Source: OLB4 sp002050165 (GTDB lineage Bacteria > Bacteroidota > Ignavibacteria > Tepidaquicellales > Tepidaquicellaceae). From it: a stretch of 64,000 nucleotides of DNA. How positions within the stretch are numbered: the first letter of the stretch is position 1; each line of letters opens with the position of its first letter. Location: the NCBI GenBank assembly GCA_030263475.1, contig SZPC01000006.1, forward strand, positions 62,001 through 126,000, in the 5' to 3' direction. Shown one piece after another: positions 19,817 through 29,582 of the stretch. The translations under genes were made by a program, and so were the position numbers. The notes beneath the pieces were generated by a model. That model was not told the origin of the DNA, made no database searches, and saw only the letters and a program-made list of their open reading frames with translations.

Positions 19817-20962
19817 ATGAAGATAGGTATAACTTGTTATCCCACATACGGCGGAAGCGGTGTGGTTGCAACTGAGCTTGGCAAAGCGCTTGCATTGAAG
19901 GGACATGAAATTCACTTCATTTCATATGCAATGCCATCACGGCTACACGGATTTATTGAAAATATTTTTTACCATGAGGTAGAGATGTTCAGTTATCCGC
20001 TATTTGATTTTCCGCTTTATTCATTGTTGCTTGCAAGTAAAATGGTTGAAGTGACCAAGATTAATAATCTCGAACTAATTCACGCACACTATGCGATACC
20101 ACATGCCACAAGTGCGTTTATGGCTCGGGAAATATTAAAAGGGGAGAAAAAGAATTTCAACAATGGCTTAAAAGTAGTTACCACTCTTCACGGTACAGAT
20201 ATTACATTGATCGGACTTGAACCGAGCTTTTTGCCAACGATGAAGTTCAGTATAGAACAATCCGACGGAGTTACTGCTGTATCGAATTTTTTAAGAGAGA
20301 AAACTATAACCAATTATCAGATAAAAAAAGAAATTGAAGTCATTCCGAATTTTATTGATATAAACAGGTTTAGGCGGGTAGAAAACAAACAGACTCAATG
20401 TTACCGAAAAAACTTTGCCCCCAACGATGAAAAAATACTTATCCACACTTCAAATTTCCGTCCGCTCAAACGAGTACAGGACGTTATCCGGATATTCAAC
20501 GAAGTAAATAAAAAAATCCCAACTAAACTTATTCTGATTGGTGATGGACCTGAACGAAGCGATTGTGAAAGGCTGGTGCGTGAACTTGATATCGGTAAGG
20601 ATGTAAAGTTCCTGGGGAAGCAGGATTCTCTTGTCGAGTTGCTTTCTGTTGCTGATCTGTTCCTTATGCCTTCTCAATCGGAAAGTTTCGGATTATCTGC
20701 GCTCGAAGCAATGAGTTGTGGTGTACCTGTAATTTCATCCAGTATTGGCGGTCTCCCGGAGTTAAACGTTCACGGTGAAACGGGATATATAGCTGAAATT
20801 GGGGACTTGGAAAGAATGGCTAAATATGCAATCGAACTTTTGACGAATGAAAAAAAATATAATTATTTCAGTGAGCAAGCCCGTCATAGGGCGGAATTTT
20901 TTAAAGAAGATGATATCGTACCGTTATATGAAGACTTTTACAGAAAAATTCTTGATAAATAG
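19817..20962 (+). CDS. bshA: N-acetyl-alpha-D-glucosaminyl L-malate synthase
   Basis: BshA is the GT4 enzyme that joins UDP-GlcNAc to L-malate, the first step of bacillithiol synthesis. The 381-residue protein has YPTYGGSGVVATELG (8-22), the family-typical HAHYAIPHATSA and HGTDIT segments, and the sugar-nucleotide motif SESFGLSALEAMSCG. bshB and bshC are not in the window. The ATG start lies in a short gap divergent from hutI. The gene sits alone, converging with the RND pump genes. Confidence 0.93.
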   Translation: MKIGITCYPTYGGSGVVATELGKALALKGHEIHFISYAMPSRLHGFIENIFYHEVEMFSYPLFDFPLYSLLLASKMVEVTKINNLELIHAHYAIPHATSAFMAREILKGEKKNFNNGLKVVTTLHGTDITLIGLEPSFLPTMKFSIEQSDGVTAVSNFLREKTITNYQIKKEIEVIPNFIDINRFRRVENKQTQCYRKNFAPNDEKILIHTSNFRPLKRVQDVIRIFNEVNKKIPTKLILIGDGPERSDCERLVRELDIGKDVKFLGKQDSLVELLSVADLFLMPSQSESFGLSALEAMSCGVPVISSSIGGLPELNVHGETGYIAEIGDLERMAKYAIELLTNEKKYNYFSEQARHRAEFFKEDDIVPLYEDFYRKILDK

Positions 20963-21115
20963 ATAAACTTAGTCCCGGGTTTAAGCACTTAAAAACTGTT
21001 CAGGTAAATCATGAATTTTTTATCTGAAAATCTGCAAATGCTTCAACACCTCTCTCACGCTCAACTGTTTGAGATTTACACGAAAAAAAAGTTTTTCAAT
21101 TGAGCTCAACAGATT

Positions 21116-24100
21116 TTAATCAGGTAAATTCACAAGTTCGTTTTCTGCAAACTCAATATCTACCTCTTCCTGTCTGACGGTGCGGGAGAAGTAGGAATAC
21201 ACTGCCGGTACGACGTAAAGGGAAAGGAAAGTAGAAAAAATTAATCCGCCCACCACTGCAATACCCAACGAAGTACGACTTTCAGCTCCGATACCTATAG
21301 CTATTGGAAGTATGCCTAAAACCGTTGAAAGCGTTGTCATCAGTATAGGTCTGAATCTTGCAACTGCACCTTCCTGTACCGCTTCAATAACTGATAAACC
21401 TGTTAACTTCTTCTGATTTGAAAATTCGACAATCAGTATCGCGTTTTTTGTTACCAATCCGATGAGCATAATAATACCTATCTGTGAAAAAACGTTCATA
21501 GTTTGACCAAAAAGCCAAAGTGAAAGAATTGCTCCGGTAAGGGCTAATGGCACGGTAAACATTATTATGAACGGATCAACAAAACTTTCAAATTGTGCAG
21601 ACAGAACAAGAAAGACAACCACCAATGCAAAAATAAATATGAAGACCAGGCTCGATGAACTTTCTTTATAATCTTTTGATTCGCCGGCGAGAGATGTACT
21701 GAAATTTGGTCCAAGTATGAGACTTGCAATTCGATCCATTTCGGTTATTCCGTCACCGATTGTGTATCCCGGTTCAAGCCCAGATGTTACAGTTGCAGAG
21801 ATGAATCGGTTGTATCGGTTTCGCGTCGTAGCTGTAACGGTTTCCTCTATACTTATGAGGTTGTCGAGTTGAATTAATTTCCCCTCTTTATTTTTCACGA
21901 AAAGATATTGTAAGTCGTAGGGATCGTTTCGGTTTTCGCGTTTTACCTGACCTATAACCTGATATTGTTTTCCGTCCTGAATGTAGTTACCGTACCGGTA
22001 ACCGCTCAGTGCCGCTTGAAGTGTCCGGGCTATATCAATTGTACTTACACCGAGAAGATTTGCTTTCTCGCGGTTTACTGAAATTGATACTTCGGGTTTA
22101 TTAACTTTCAGGTCTGCATCAGCAAATTGGAGTATATCACTTTTATTAGCTTCTTCAAGAAACTTTGGTAAAACTTCAATGAGGCTCTCATAGTTCGGCG
22201 CTTGAATAACGTATTGTACCGGTTGTCTTGCAAATCTGGATCCTATTGTTGGTGGTTGTATCGGAAAAGCTCTTATACCGGTAATCCCGCCAATCATTTT
22301 TGATAATTGCCCGAACACTTGTTGTTGAGTCCTGTCCCGTTCAGCAGGTCTTACGAGGTACAAACTAATAATCCCTATATTCGTAGCTCCAGGTCTGCCC
22401 CAACTTGGCGCTATAATCTCTGTAGGATTCGGTGCCTCGGGAATTGAATCAATGATCATGTCGGTGAGATCTGCCATATATCTTTGGGTATAGTCAAAGG
22501 TAGCACCTTCCGGTGCAGTGACAGAAAGCCTTATATTTGACCTGTCTTCCAATGGCGCCAGCTCCGATGGCAAGCCACTACCAATTATATAAATCAACAC
22601 TCCGCAAATGAAAATTATAATAAATGGCGTCCAACGGTATTTCATGAAAAATGATAACTGAGACCGATAAACGGAAATTAGTTTTACAAAAAACGGTTCG
22701 GTGAGGTTGTAAAATTTATTTGTTTTATCGTGCTTCTTAAGTAAACGTGAACTTAGCATTGGTGTAAGTGACAGAGCGACAAAGGATGAGATGAGAACAG
22801 CTGCGGAAATTGTAACTCCGAATTCACGGAATAAACGCCCTACTAAACCTTCCAGAAATAAAATTGGCAAAAATACTACAACCAATGATAGTGTGGTAGA
22901 AATCACTGCAAAATATATTTCTCTTGCACCGAGGAATGCGGCTTTGCGAGGTGGAATACCCTGTTCAATTTTAGTGTAAATATTTTCAAGTACAACGATA
23001 GCATCATCTACTACCAGTCCGATTGCCAGAATAATACCAACCAGCGTAAGAACGTTAATGGAAAAATCCACAAGGAATAAAACGAAAAAAGCTGCGATTA
23101 TTGAGACCGGAATTGAAATGACCGGAATGAAAGTAGATCGCCAATCGCGCAGAAATAAAAATATTATCATTATCACCAACACGAAAGCTATGAATATCGT
23201 ACTTTCAACTTCATCAATTGTTGTCCTTACGTATTCGGAAAAATCAAATCCAACTTCGAGGCTAATATCTTCCGGTACCTCTTTTTCCAGCTGAGCAAAC
23301 CTTTCCCAAAAGTCATCGGATATTTGTATTAGATTTGAACCTGGAATAGCTTGAATGGATACTCCAATCCCAGGTACACCACGCTGTCTGAAACCTGTTC
23401 TGTCATTTTCGGGATAAATTTCTGCATTTCCGACGTCACTGAATTTAACCGTATTAATTCCGTCATCTTTTATAATAAGGTTGTTGAATTCGTCAACTGT
23501 GTTCAACCTTCCAAGTGTTCTGATAGTAAGCTCCACATCGTCCCCTTCTATCCTGCCTGACGGTAGTTCGATATTTTCACGGTTAATTGCGTTTTGAATA
23601 TCAATCGCAGTAATTCCATGAGCAGTAAGTTTCACCGGATCTAACCAAAGTCGCATAGAGTACTTCTTTTCCCCGAAAACGTTAACTGAGGCTACTCCGT
23701 TAATCGTTTGCAATCGCTCTTTGATAATGTTGGTAGCGAAGTTACTTACCTCCATCAGGTTTCGTTTATCGCTTTTTACGTAGAGGAAAATTATCGGCAT
23801 TGCGTCAGCATCAGCTTTTCTGACAACGGGGTTATCTATATCAGGTGGGAGATTACGTTGCGCTGATGACACGCGGTCACGAACATCATTTGCAGCATCT
23901 TCAAGGCTACGCTCAAGTTCAAATTCTATTGTTATTACGCTAGATTCGTCCCTGCTGGTTGACGTTAAAGTTTTAATTCCTTCTATTCCATTTAAAGATT
24001 GTTCAAGTGGTTCGGTTATCTGAGTTTCGATTACATCTGCATTTGCACCGGGATAAACTGTAGTAACCGTTACAATCGGTGGGTCAACATTTGGATACTC

Positions 24101-24205
24101 CCTTACTTCGAGATTTGTAAATGCAACGATACCAAAGATGATCAGGATTAAGTTTATCACTATTGTCAGTACCGGACGTTTTATGGAAACACTTGAGAGA
24201 CTCAT
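21116..24205 (-). CDS. RND multidrug efflux transporter (HAE1 family inner-membrane pump)
   Basis: This 1029-residue pump is the proton-driven inner-membrane part of a tripartite exporter. It has twelve membrane segments with two large periplasmic loops. The N-terminus (SIKRPVLTIVINLILIIFG) and LREYPNVDPP-like segment VREYPNVDPP are typical of the AcrB/MexB clade, and the TM4 proton-relay pair DD is present in GLVVDDAIVVLEN. Its membrane fusion partner is encoded five bases upstream on the same strand. No TolC-type outer-membrane gene is adjacent. Substrates cannot be predicted. Confidence 0.92.
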   Translation of the reverse strand: MSLSSVSIKRPVLTIVINLILIIFGIVAFTNLEVREYPNVDPPIVTVTTVYPGANADVIETQITEPLEQSLNGIEGIKTLTSTSRDESSVITIEFELERSLEDAANDVRDRVSSAQRNLPPDIDNPVVRKADADAMPIIFLYVKSDKRNLMEVSNFATNIIKERLQTINGVASVNVFGEKKYSMRLWLDPVKLTAHGITAIDIQNAINRENIELPSGRIEGDDVELTIRTLGRLNTVDEFNNLIIKDDGINTVKFSDVGNAEIYPENDRTGFRQRGVPGIGVSIQAIPGSNLIQISDDFWERFAQLEKEVPEDISLEVGFDFSEYVRTTIDEVESTIFIAFVLVIMIIFLFLRDWRSTFIPVISIPVSIIAAFFVLFLVDFSINVLTLVGIILAIGLVVDDAIVVLENIYTKIEQGIPPRKAAFLGAREIYFAVISTTLSLVVVFLPILFLEGLVGRLFREFGVTISAAVLISSFVALSLTPMLSSRLLKKHDKTNKFYNLTEPFFVKLISVYRSQLSFFMKYRWTPFIIIFICGVLIYIIGSGLPSELAPLEDRSNIRLSVTAPEGATFDYTQRYMADLTDMIIDSIPEAPNPTEIIAPSWGRPGATNIGIISLYLVRPAERDRTQQQVFGQLSKMIGGITGIRAFPIQPPTIGSRFARQPVQYVIQAPNYESLIEVLPKFLEEANKSDILQFADADLKVNKPEVSISVNREKANLLGVSTIDIARTLQAALSGYRYGNYIQDGKQYQVIGQVKRENRNDPYDLQYLFVKNKEGKLIQLDNLISIEETVTATTRNRYNRFISATVTSGLEPGYTIGDGITEMDRIASLILGPNFSTSLAGESKDYKESSSSLVFIFIFALVVVFLVLSAQFESFVDPFIIMFTVPLALTGAILSLWLFGQTMNVFSQIGIIMLIGLVTKNAILIVEFSNQKKLTGLSVIEAVQEGAVARFRPILMTTLSTVLGILPIAIGIGAESRTSLGIAVVGGLIFSTFLSLYVVPAVYSYFSRTVRQEEVDIEFAENELVNLPD

Positions 24206-24210
24206 GAAAG

Positions 24211-25284
24211 CTAATTAACATTTACGATTTTTACCTCAGCGCCGGGTCGTAAACGGAGGATGTTTGTTATCAGTAGGGTATCACCGGGGTTAATTTCAGG
24301 TGAAATAATCTGTACTTCTTCATCCGTCCTCGTTCCTATTTCAACTTCAAATGGTTTTGCTTTACCATCCTTCAAGATATAAACTTCGTGACCTTGCAAC
24401 TTTGGTATTAACGCCTGAGATGGTATTAACATTGCATCTTTTACCGGATTAAGCTCAAATGTAACATTTGCAAAGGTTCCCGGTTTAAGCTCACCGGAAG
24501 TATTTCGAGTGATAGCCCTGATTATGACTGATCTTGTATTGAGGTCAATTGATGGTTCAGATGCATAAATCTCTGCAATGAATTTATTTTCTGATGATTC
24601 AATTGTGAATTTAATATTTTGCCCCTTCTTCAGTTGCGATGAATATCGTTCAGGGATGGAAAAGTCAATTTTAACTTGTGATAAATCCTGTATGGTTGTG
24701 AGAATATCGTTTGGGGTTACAAAGCTACCACGACTGACATTCCTCAAGCCGATTATACCTGAGAACGGCGCACGGATAAAAGTCTTTGAAATTTGAACTG
24801 ATAAAAGTTCAATATCAGCCCTGATATGCTCAAGTTCATTTAGAGAAATCTCGTATTCTTCTTCGGGAATTAACCCACGTTCGCGAAGTTTTTCATCACG
24901 TTCAATTTTTTTAACGGAAAGGTCTTCCTGTATTTTTAGTTTCTTTAGTTGCGCATATAGTTCAGAGTTATCTAGCGTGAAAAGTAGTTTTCCCCTCGAC
25001 ACAAATGTTCCTTCACGAAAATGAATGCCCGTTAGCCTTCTGGAAACTTCAGACCTGACCTCAACTTCCTCATTGGGAATGATGTTTCCAGTTGTCTTAA
25101 TTTTATTTTCCAATACGTGTTCTCTTATTATATAACCGTCTGCTAACACCGGACCTTGTTGTCTGTTGCCTCCGGGTGAATTAGTCTTATCCCTGGATAG
25201 TTTAGGTATTAAAATTACTGAAGCGATTATTACCAGTATTATGACAACGGGAATTACTACAAATTTTTTAAGTTTTTTATTCAA
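24211..25284 (-). CDS. RND efflux periplasmic adaptor (membrane fusion protein)
   Basis: The 357-residue adaptor links the inner-membrane pump to an outer-membrane channel. It has an N-terminal membrane anchor at about 10-30, a biotinyl-lipoyl half-motif (VEVRSEVSRRLTGI), a short alpha-helical hairpin (about 120-165, rich in K/E/L), the second lipoyl half with IRAPFSGIIGLRNVSRG, and a beta-barrel domain. It is the first gene of the pump operon. No regulator gene is beside it; the divergent neighbour is a secreted hydrolase 88 bases away. Confidence 0.9.
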   Translation of the reverse strand: MNKKLKKFVVIPVVIILVIIASVILIPKLSRDKTNSPGGNRQQGPVLADGYIIREHVLENKIKTTGNIIPNEEVEVRSEVSRRLTGIHFREGTFVSRGKLLFTLDNSELYAQLKKLKIQEDLSVKKIERDEKLRERGLIPEEEYEISLNELEHIRADIELLSVQISKTFIRAPFSGIIGLRNVSRGSFVTPNDILTTIQDLSQVKIDFSIPERYSSQLKKGQNIKFTIESSENKFIAEIYASEPSIDLNTRSVIIRAITRNTSGELKPGTFANVTFELNPVKDAMLIPSQALIPKLQGHEVYILKDGKAKPFEVEIGTRTDEEVQIISPEINPGDTLLITNILRLRPGAEVKIVNVN

Positions 25285-25372
25285 AAAAAGAAATGCTTTT
25301 TTATGGAAAGTGAATTATAGATGTATTAAAACTCACATATTAGTCAAAATAATTTCTATGTAACAACAATAA

Positions 25373-26509
25373 ATGAAGATTAAAAAATTTATAATGCTAT
25401 TAATATATTTTGCCATCAACGGGGTTTCTTACGGGCAGATTGAAAATGCGTTAGGAGTTATTACTGAACCAGTCAGAAAGGTTGGATTTGAAAAATATGA
25501 CTTGTTCGATTCAACGAGAATGTACGACGAAAAGCCGAGACATTTGCAGTTACTCATGTGGTATCCCGCAGATATTGATACAAGCAGTCAGTCTATTACA
25601 TTGAAATATTACGCTGAACTTAAAGCAAGTGAGATTAATGTTTCCGATACATTGAAAAATGCAAAAGAAAAAGCTGTGAATGAATATGTATCATACAATT
25701 CAAAATTAGGGGTTGTAAGTTTTAAATTCAAAAAAGGGTTGGCGGATAATACTTTGTCGCGAAGAAATGCAAGAATAAAAAAACATAAACACCCGGTAAT
25801 TTATTTTGTTCAGGGTAGGTCAGGTTCGCCAGTAGATAATTTTGCAATGTATGAATTTCTCGCATCGAACGGATATATTGTGCTGACCACTCCCGCATAT
25901 GGCAACACAACACGTTACATGACATTTGACAGTACCGAGTTTGAAACCCAATTACTTGATCAGGAAATGGTTTACGATTTTGCCAACGATAATCTGAATA
26001 TTGACGCTAAAAGACAAGCTTATATCGGATATAGTTACGGTAGCATTACATCTGTTTTTTCTGCAATGAAAAATCCGAATATAAAGGCAGTTGTTAGTTT
26101 AGATGGCTCTATTGGATATAAAGACAGGATTCCGGAAGTCAAAAAGTTCCACTTGTATGATTCAACTTCATTCAAAATACCTTTGCTTCATTTAAATACA
26201 CCGAAGAACTCAAAGCGTAATGATCTCTCTTTGATTAGTGAACTTAACGCACCTGTGAAAATTGTAATTTCGTTCCCAACTTTTTCACACGTTGATTTCA
26301 CTTCAATCGGGCTTTTAAGGGCATTTGCAGGAGTTGCGCGATCCGAGCCCGATGATGATTTTAAAAGCGAGCAAATTTATTTTTATAAGTGTGTATTGAA
26401 TTTCATTAATACAGTTTTTTCGGGAGACAATATTCCTGCGACGAAATATCGGCGAAAGTTAATGGCAAAGGATTTTCCAGAAAGTATAATCTATCGTGAG
26501 ATCAAATAA
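25373..26509 (+). CDS. Secreted alpha/beta-hydrolase (PAF-acetylhydrolase/dienelactone-hydrolase-like)
   Basis: A 378-residue protein with a signal peptide (about 1-22). The alpha/beta-hydrolase core shows an oxyanion-region strand VIYFVQGRSGSPVDN, the nucleophile elbow GYSYGS with S221, a following acid region AVVSLDGS, and a late His in FPTFSHVDF. The layout resembles platelet-activating-factor acetylhydrolase and related esterases. It leads a plus-strand trio with a META-domain lipoprotein and a PNGase F-like enzyme. The substrate is unknown. Confidence 0.72.
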   Translation: MKIKKFIMLLIYFAINGVSYGQIENALGVITEPVRKVGFEKYDLFDSTRMYDEKPRHLQLLMWYPADIDTSSQSITLKYYAELKASEINVSDTLKNAKEKAVNEYVSYNSKLGVVSFKFKKGLADNTLSRRNARIKKHKHPVIYFVQGRSGSPVDNFAMYEFLASNGYIVLTTPAYGNTTRYMTFDSTEFETQLLDQEMVYDFANDNLNIDAKRQAYIGYSYGSITSVFSAMKNPNIKAVVSLDGSIGYKDRIPEVKKFHLYDSTSFKIPLLHLNTPKNSKRNDLSLISELNAPVKIVISFPTFSHVDFTSIGLLRAFAGVARSEPDDDFKSEQIYFYKCVLNFINTVFSGDNIPATKYRRKLMAKDFPESIIYREIK

Positions 26510-26556
26510 AAATGGTTATTTCTATTAACGGATTAACTAATTAAATTTAGCTTAAA

Positions 26557-26985
26557 ATGAAACTAATCCTGCTATTCATTATTGTAATTGTTTTAAACTC
26601 TTGCAGTGAAAATAAAATCAGTCAGGTGCGGCAGTCTAACCCGGAAGATCTCAAAGGCAGCTGGATACTCGTTTCCATAGATAATGACAGTGTCCCTCCG
26701 GCGGAAGTATATCCAAACAATGTAACTCTGACATTCGAGGCTGATAAAGATAAGGTTCACGGGCAGGCGTGGTGTAATACATATTTCGGGAGTTACAGTG
26801 CAAGTACTGAGGGAATAATTTTTTCCGCAATTGGATCTACTAGGCGTTCGTGCGAGAGATTGCAGGAAGAGCATTATTATTTCCAGTTGCTTGATAAAAT
26901 CGAAATGTACTCAGTCGAGGAAAATAAACTGACACTTACAGGTAACAGCCATATCTTAGTTTTTTCCAGAGCATTTACGAAGTGA
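26557..26985 (+). CDS. META/HslJ-domain lipoprotein
   Basis: A short 142-residue protein with a lipoprotein signal ending in the lipobox LNSC (Cys16), so probably anchored to the outer membrane. The rest is one META domain: LKGSWILVSIDND, an AWCNTYFGSY segment with the family's N-x-x-x-G-x-Y pattern, and a C-terminal LTLTGNSHILVFSR. META domains occur in HslJ and are small beta-folds of unclear function. It lies 10 bases before the PNGase F-like gene and is probably co-transcribed with it. Confidence 0.8.
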   Translation: MKLILLFIIVIVLNSCSENKISQVRQSNPEDLKGSWILVSIDNDSVPPAEVYPNNVTLTFEADKDKVHGQAWCNTYFGSYSASTEGIIFSAIGSTRRSCERLQEEHYYFQLLDKIEMYSVEENKLTLTGNSHILVFSRAFTK

Positions 26986-26995
26986 AGTTTGCATT

Positions 26996-27982
26996 ATGAA
27001 AGCGGTTTTAATCGGAATATTTATTTTGTTTCCGTTGCCAGGGATTTCAAAAATTTGTGATATTCCCGTTACGGTCTTTAATTCAAATCATATCAGTTTC
27101 GGCGATTCCCTCGATCAAGGTGAAGTAAAAGTTCTTGACAAGGGGAGAATTATACACAGGAAAATTACTTTACCTGAAAAGAATAGCAACAGAAAGATAA
27201 CAGCAATTCTTCGCATAGCATCTGCCGGCGATCCATGGGACAGGTTCGGGAGCATATTTATTGCGGGTGATAATGCCCCTGATGTTGAGTTGACAAGATT
27301 TATGACAGGTTTCGGAACAGGTAGAAAAGACGTTGAAGTTCATCCGACAGTAAAGAACTGGGCGGATTATTCCGAATGGGAAATTGATGTCAGTATGCTT
27401 GATGTTTTGCTTCAGGGCGAAGTAATCATAGGCGCAATGATTGATACGTGGGTAAATCCCGGCTGGACAATTTCCTTCTCATTAATTTTTTCAGAAGATG
27501 AAACGGCAATAAATCCGTTTGCAATCATTCCACTGATAAACACAGTAGGTGAATATAAAGGTATTAAGTTTTTCAACGAACAGATGCTTGAATCAGAATT
27601 CAACCTGGAGGAGAAGTTTACTGAAGCCAGATTGATAATTTATACTTCAGGACATGGCGGTACATCCCTCGGTGATGAGTTTCATCCGAAGCATAATGTG
27701 GTTTATCTCGATGGGAAGGAAATTTTCAGATTCATTCCATGGAGGTCAGATTGTACACAGTTCAGACCATTTAATCCCACTTCAGCAAAGTGGGAGGGTG
27801 ATGTTTGGTCATCGGATTTAGACAGGTCGGGTTGGTGTCCGGGTGATATTGTTGATTCGTATCAGATCAATTTAACCGGTCTTAATTCCGGTAATCACAA
27901 ACTCGCTTACAATGTTGAAAACCAGTCTTCGCTTGATATGAACTTTTGGAATATAGATTGTTATCTCGCAGTGTGGAGATAA
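26996..27982 (+). CDS. PNGase F-like peptide-N-glycosidase, secreted
   Basis: A 328-residue protein with a signal peptide (about 1-19) followed by the two jelly-roll domains of the PNGase F family, which cleave the amide bond between Asn and N-glycans. Recalled against Elizabethkingia PNGase F, WDR places D82 at catalytic D60, GDEF places E228 at E206, DTW places D150/W152 at E118/W120, and DRSGWCPG matches the conserved RAGWCPG. The E118 position is therefore Asp here. Cys residues near 253, 281 and 322 could form disulfides. It presumably acts outside the cell on host or environmental glycoproteins. Confidence 0.8.
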   Translation: MKAVLIGIFILFPLPGISKICDIPVTVFNSNHISFGDSLDQGEVKVLDKGRIIHRKITLPEKNSNRKITAILRIASAGDPWDRFGSIFIAGDNAPDVELTRFMTGFGTGRKDVEVHPTVKNWADYSEWEIDVSMLDVLLQGEVIIGAMIDTWVNPGWTISFSLIFSEDETAINPFAIIPLINTVGEYKGIKFFNEQMLESEFNLEEKFTEARLIIYTSGHGGTSLGDEFHPKHNVVYLDGKEIFRFIPWRSDCTQFRPFNPTSAKWEGDVWSSDLDRSGWCPGDIVDSYQINLTGLNSGNHKLAYNVENQSSLDMNFWNIDCYLAVWR

Positions 27983-28023
27983 CCATTTATATGAATACGT
28001 GTAAAGATTTGGAATTTATAAAA

Positions 28024-28061
28024 CAGCTTCATCCTTCAATTCAGTAAGAGGGATGAAGCTG
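28024..28061. terminator. Bidirectional hairpin terminator between PNGase-like gene and pepA
   Basis: Perfect 11-bp arms at 28024-28034 and 28051-28061, with two further weak pairs, lie between the two convergent stop codons. On the minus strand the hairpin runs into TGTTTTAT, so it should end pepA transcripts; on the plus strand the tail is not T-rich. Confidence 0.78.
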
Positions 28062-28093
28062 ATGTAATTATGAACGAAAAAATATTAAACCGG

Positions 28094-29581
28094 TTACTGC
28101 GAATCTTTAAACATTCTTGTGAGTAGCCTCACGCCTACACCGGTTGAAAATTTCGGAACGTAATCGCCAGCTTTCGGGCTCATTCCGGTTCCCGCAATAT
28201 CTAGGTGAGCCCAAGGATAATCTTTTACGAATCTCTTAATGAAAAGAGCTCCGGTAATTGTTCCTGCAAGTCTGCCCTGTCCGATATTGGCAACATCTGC
28301 AACTTCAGAGTCAATTAACCTATCGTAATCGTCCCAGTCGGGCAATCTCCACAAGCGTTCAAATGTATCATTTCCGGCTTTTATCAGTTTCTCTGAAAGT
28401 TCATCGTTGTTTGAAATTAATGCAGTTGATGTGTGCCCGAGAGCAATAAGCGCCGCACCGGTAAGTGTTGCCAGGTCAATTATACATTTTGGTTTAAATT
28501 CCGTGGCATAGGAAACACAATCTGCCAGAACCAATCTACCTTCTGCATCAGTATTCAATACTTCGACGGTTTTACCATCGTAAGAGGTAATGATATCACC
28601 AGGTTTGTAAGCAGATCCTCCCGGCATATTTTCCGTTAATCCGACAATACCAATTAAGTTAACCTTTAGTTTTAATCTCGCAACTGCGTTCATCGTCCCG
28701 ATTACAGCGGCCGCGCCATTCATATCCATTTTCATACTCTCCATCCCCTGAGAGGGTTTGATAGAAATTCCACCGGTATCAAATGTTACGCCTTTTCCTA
28801 CAATCGCATAAGGCTTTTGTCCTTTCTTACCGCCGTTATAGGTCATTACAACCATTCTTGGTTCATTTGCGCTACCTTGTGCCACTGCCAGCAGACAACC
28901 CATTTTCATTTTCACTAAAGCTTTTTTGTCGAAGGTCTTTACATTGAAACCATATTTTTTCCCGTAGGAATTGATTACACCGGCAACATATTGTGGAGTT
29001 GCAATGTTTGACGGTTCGTTACCTAAATCCCGTGCATTTATATTTGATTCGGCAATTATCACAGCAGTGTTGATGTGTTTCTCGACGTTTCGTTTTTTAG
29101 CCTGAGATGTTAAAAAGATGATTTCATTAATTTGGTCTTTAGGGGTATCCTTTTTGTTGTGTATGTATTTATTGAATTTGTACAAAGACAATAAAGATGC
29201 CTCTACTTGTCCGGTAATAATTTCTTCAAACGAATAATCAATTAACTCACCGTCATATAAAAACAAGGCAACGCTTTTATTCCCGTTTGAATCAGCAGCC
29301 TTCATTGCACGGGCAGTTGAACACCGTAGAATTTCAAGTGTACAAAGTTTCCTTTTCCCTAATCCGGTGAGAATAAATCTACGTCCGGCATGATAGAATG
29401 ATTTCAGTTGTGAGTTCTTACCTTTGAAGTCATCTTTAATTAATCCGTCAACAGGTTTGCCTGTATTTGTCTCTAGAAAGTTAAATGATTCTTCAAGTAA
29501 TTTTTTATCTTCAAAGCAAGCCAACAAATAAGCGTCAGCTTTAATCCTTTCCAGATTTAATCCCTTTGTCGTGATTTTCAT
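28094..29581 (-). CDS. pepA: Leucyl aminopeptidase (M17)
   Basis: A cytosolic di-metal aminopeptidase of 495 residues that releases N-terminal residues from peptides. All metal and catalytic residues are present with a constant offset of 7 from E. coli PepA: K263, D268, D286, D345, E347 and R349, including the signature NTDAEGRLVL. The N-terminal macro-like domain is also present. It directly follows nrnA (one-base gap) and ends at a strong hairpin, so it is the last gene of a minus-strand run. Confidence 0.95.
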   Translation of the reverse strand: MKITTKGLNLERIKADAYLLACFEDKKLLEESFNFLETNTGKPVDGLIKDDFKGKNSQLKSFYHAGRRFILTGLGKRKLCTLEILRCSTARAMKAADSNGNKSVALFLYDGELIDYSFEEIITGQVEASLLSLYKFNKYIHNKKDTPKDQINEIIFLTSQAKKRNVEKHINTAVIIAESNINARDLGNEPSNIATPQYVAGVINSYGKKYGFNVKTFDKKALVKMKMGCLLAVAQGSANEPRMVVMTYNGGKKGQKPYAIVGKGVTFDTGGISIKPSQGMESMKMDMNGAAAVIGTMNAVARLKLKVNLIGIVGLTENMPGGSAYKPGDIITSYDGKTVEVLNTDAEGRLVLADCVSYATEFKPKCIIDLATLTGAALIALGHTSTALISNNDELSEKLIKAGNDTFERLWRLPDWDDYDRLIDSEVADVANIGQGRLAGTITGALFIKRFVKDYPWAHLDIAGTGMSPKAGDYVPKFSTGVGVRLLTRMFKDSQ

Positions 29582-29582
29582 T

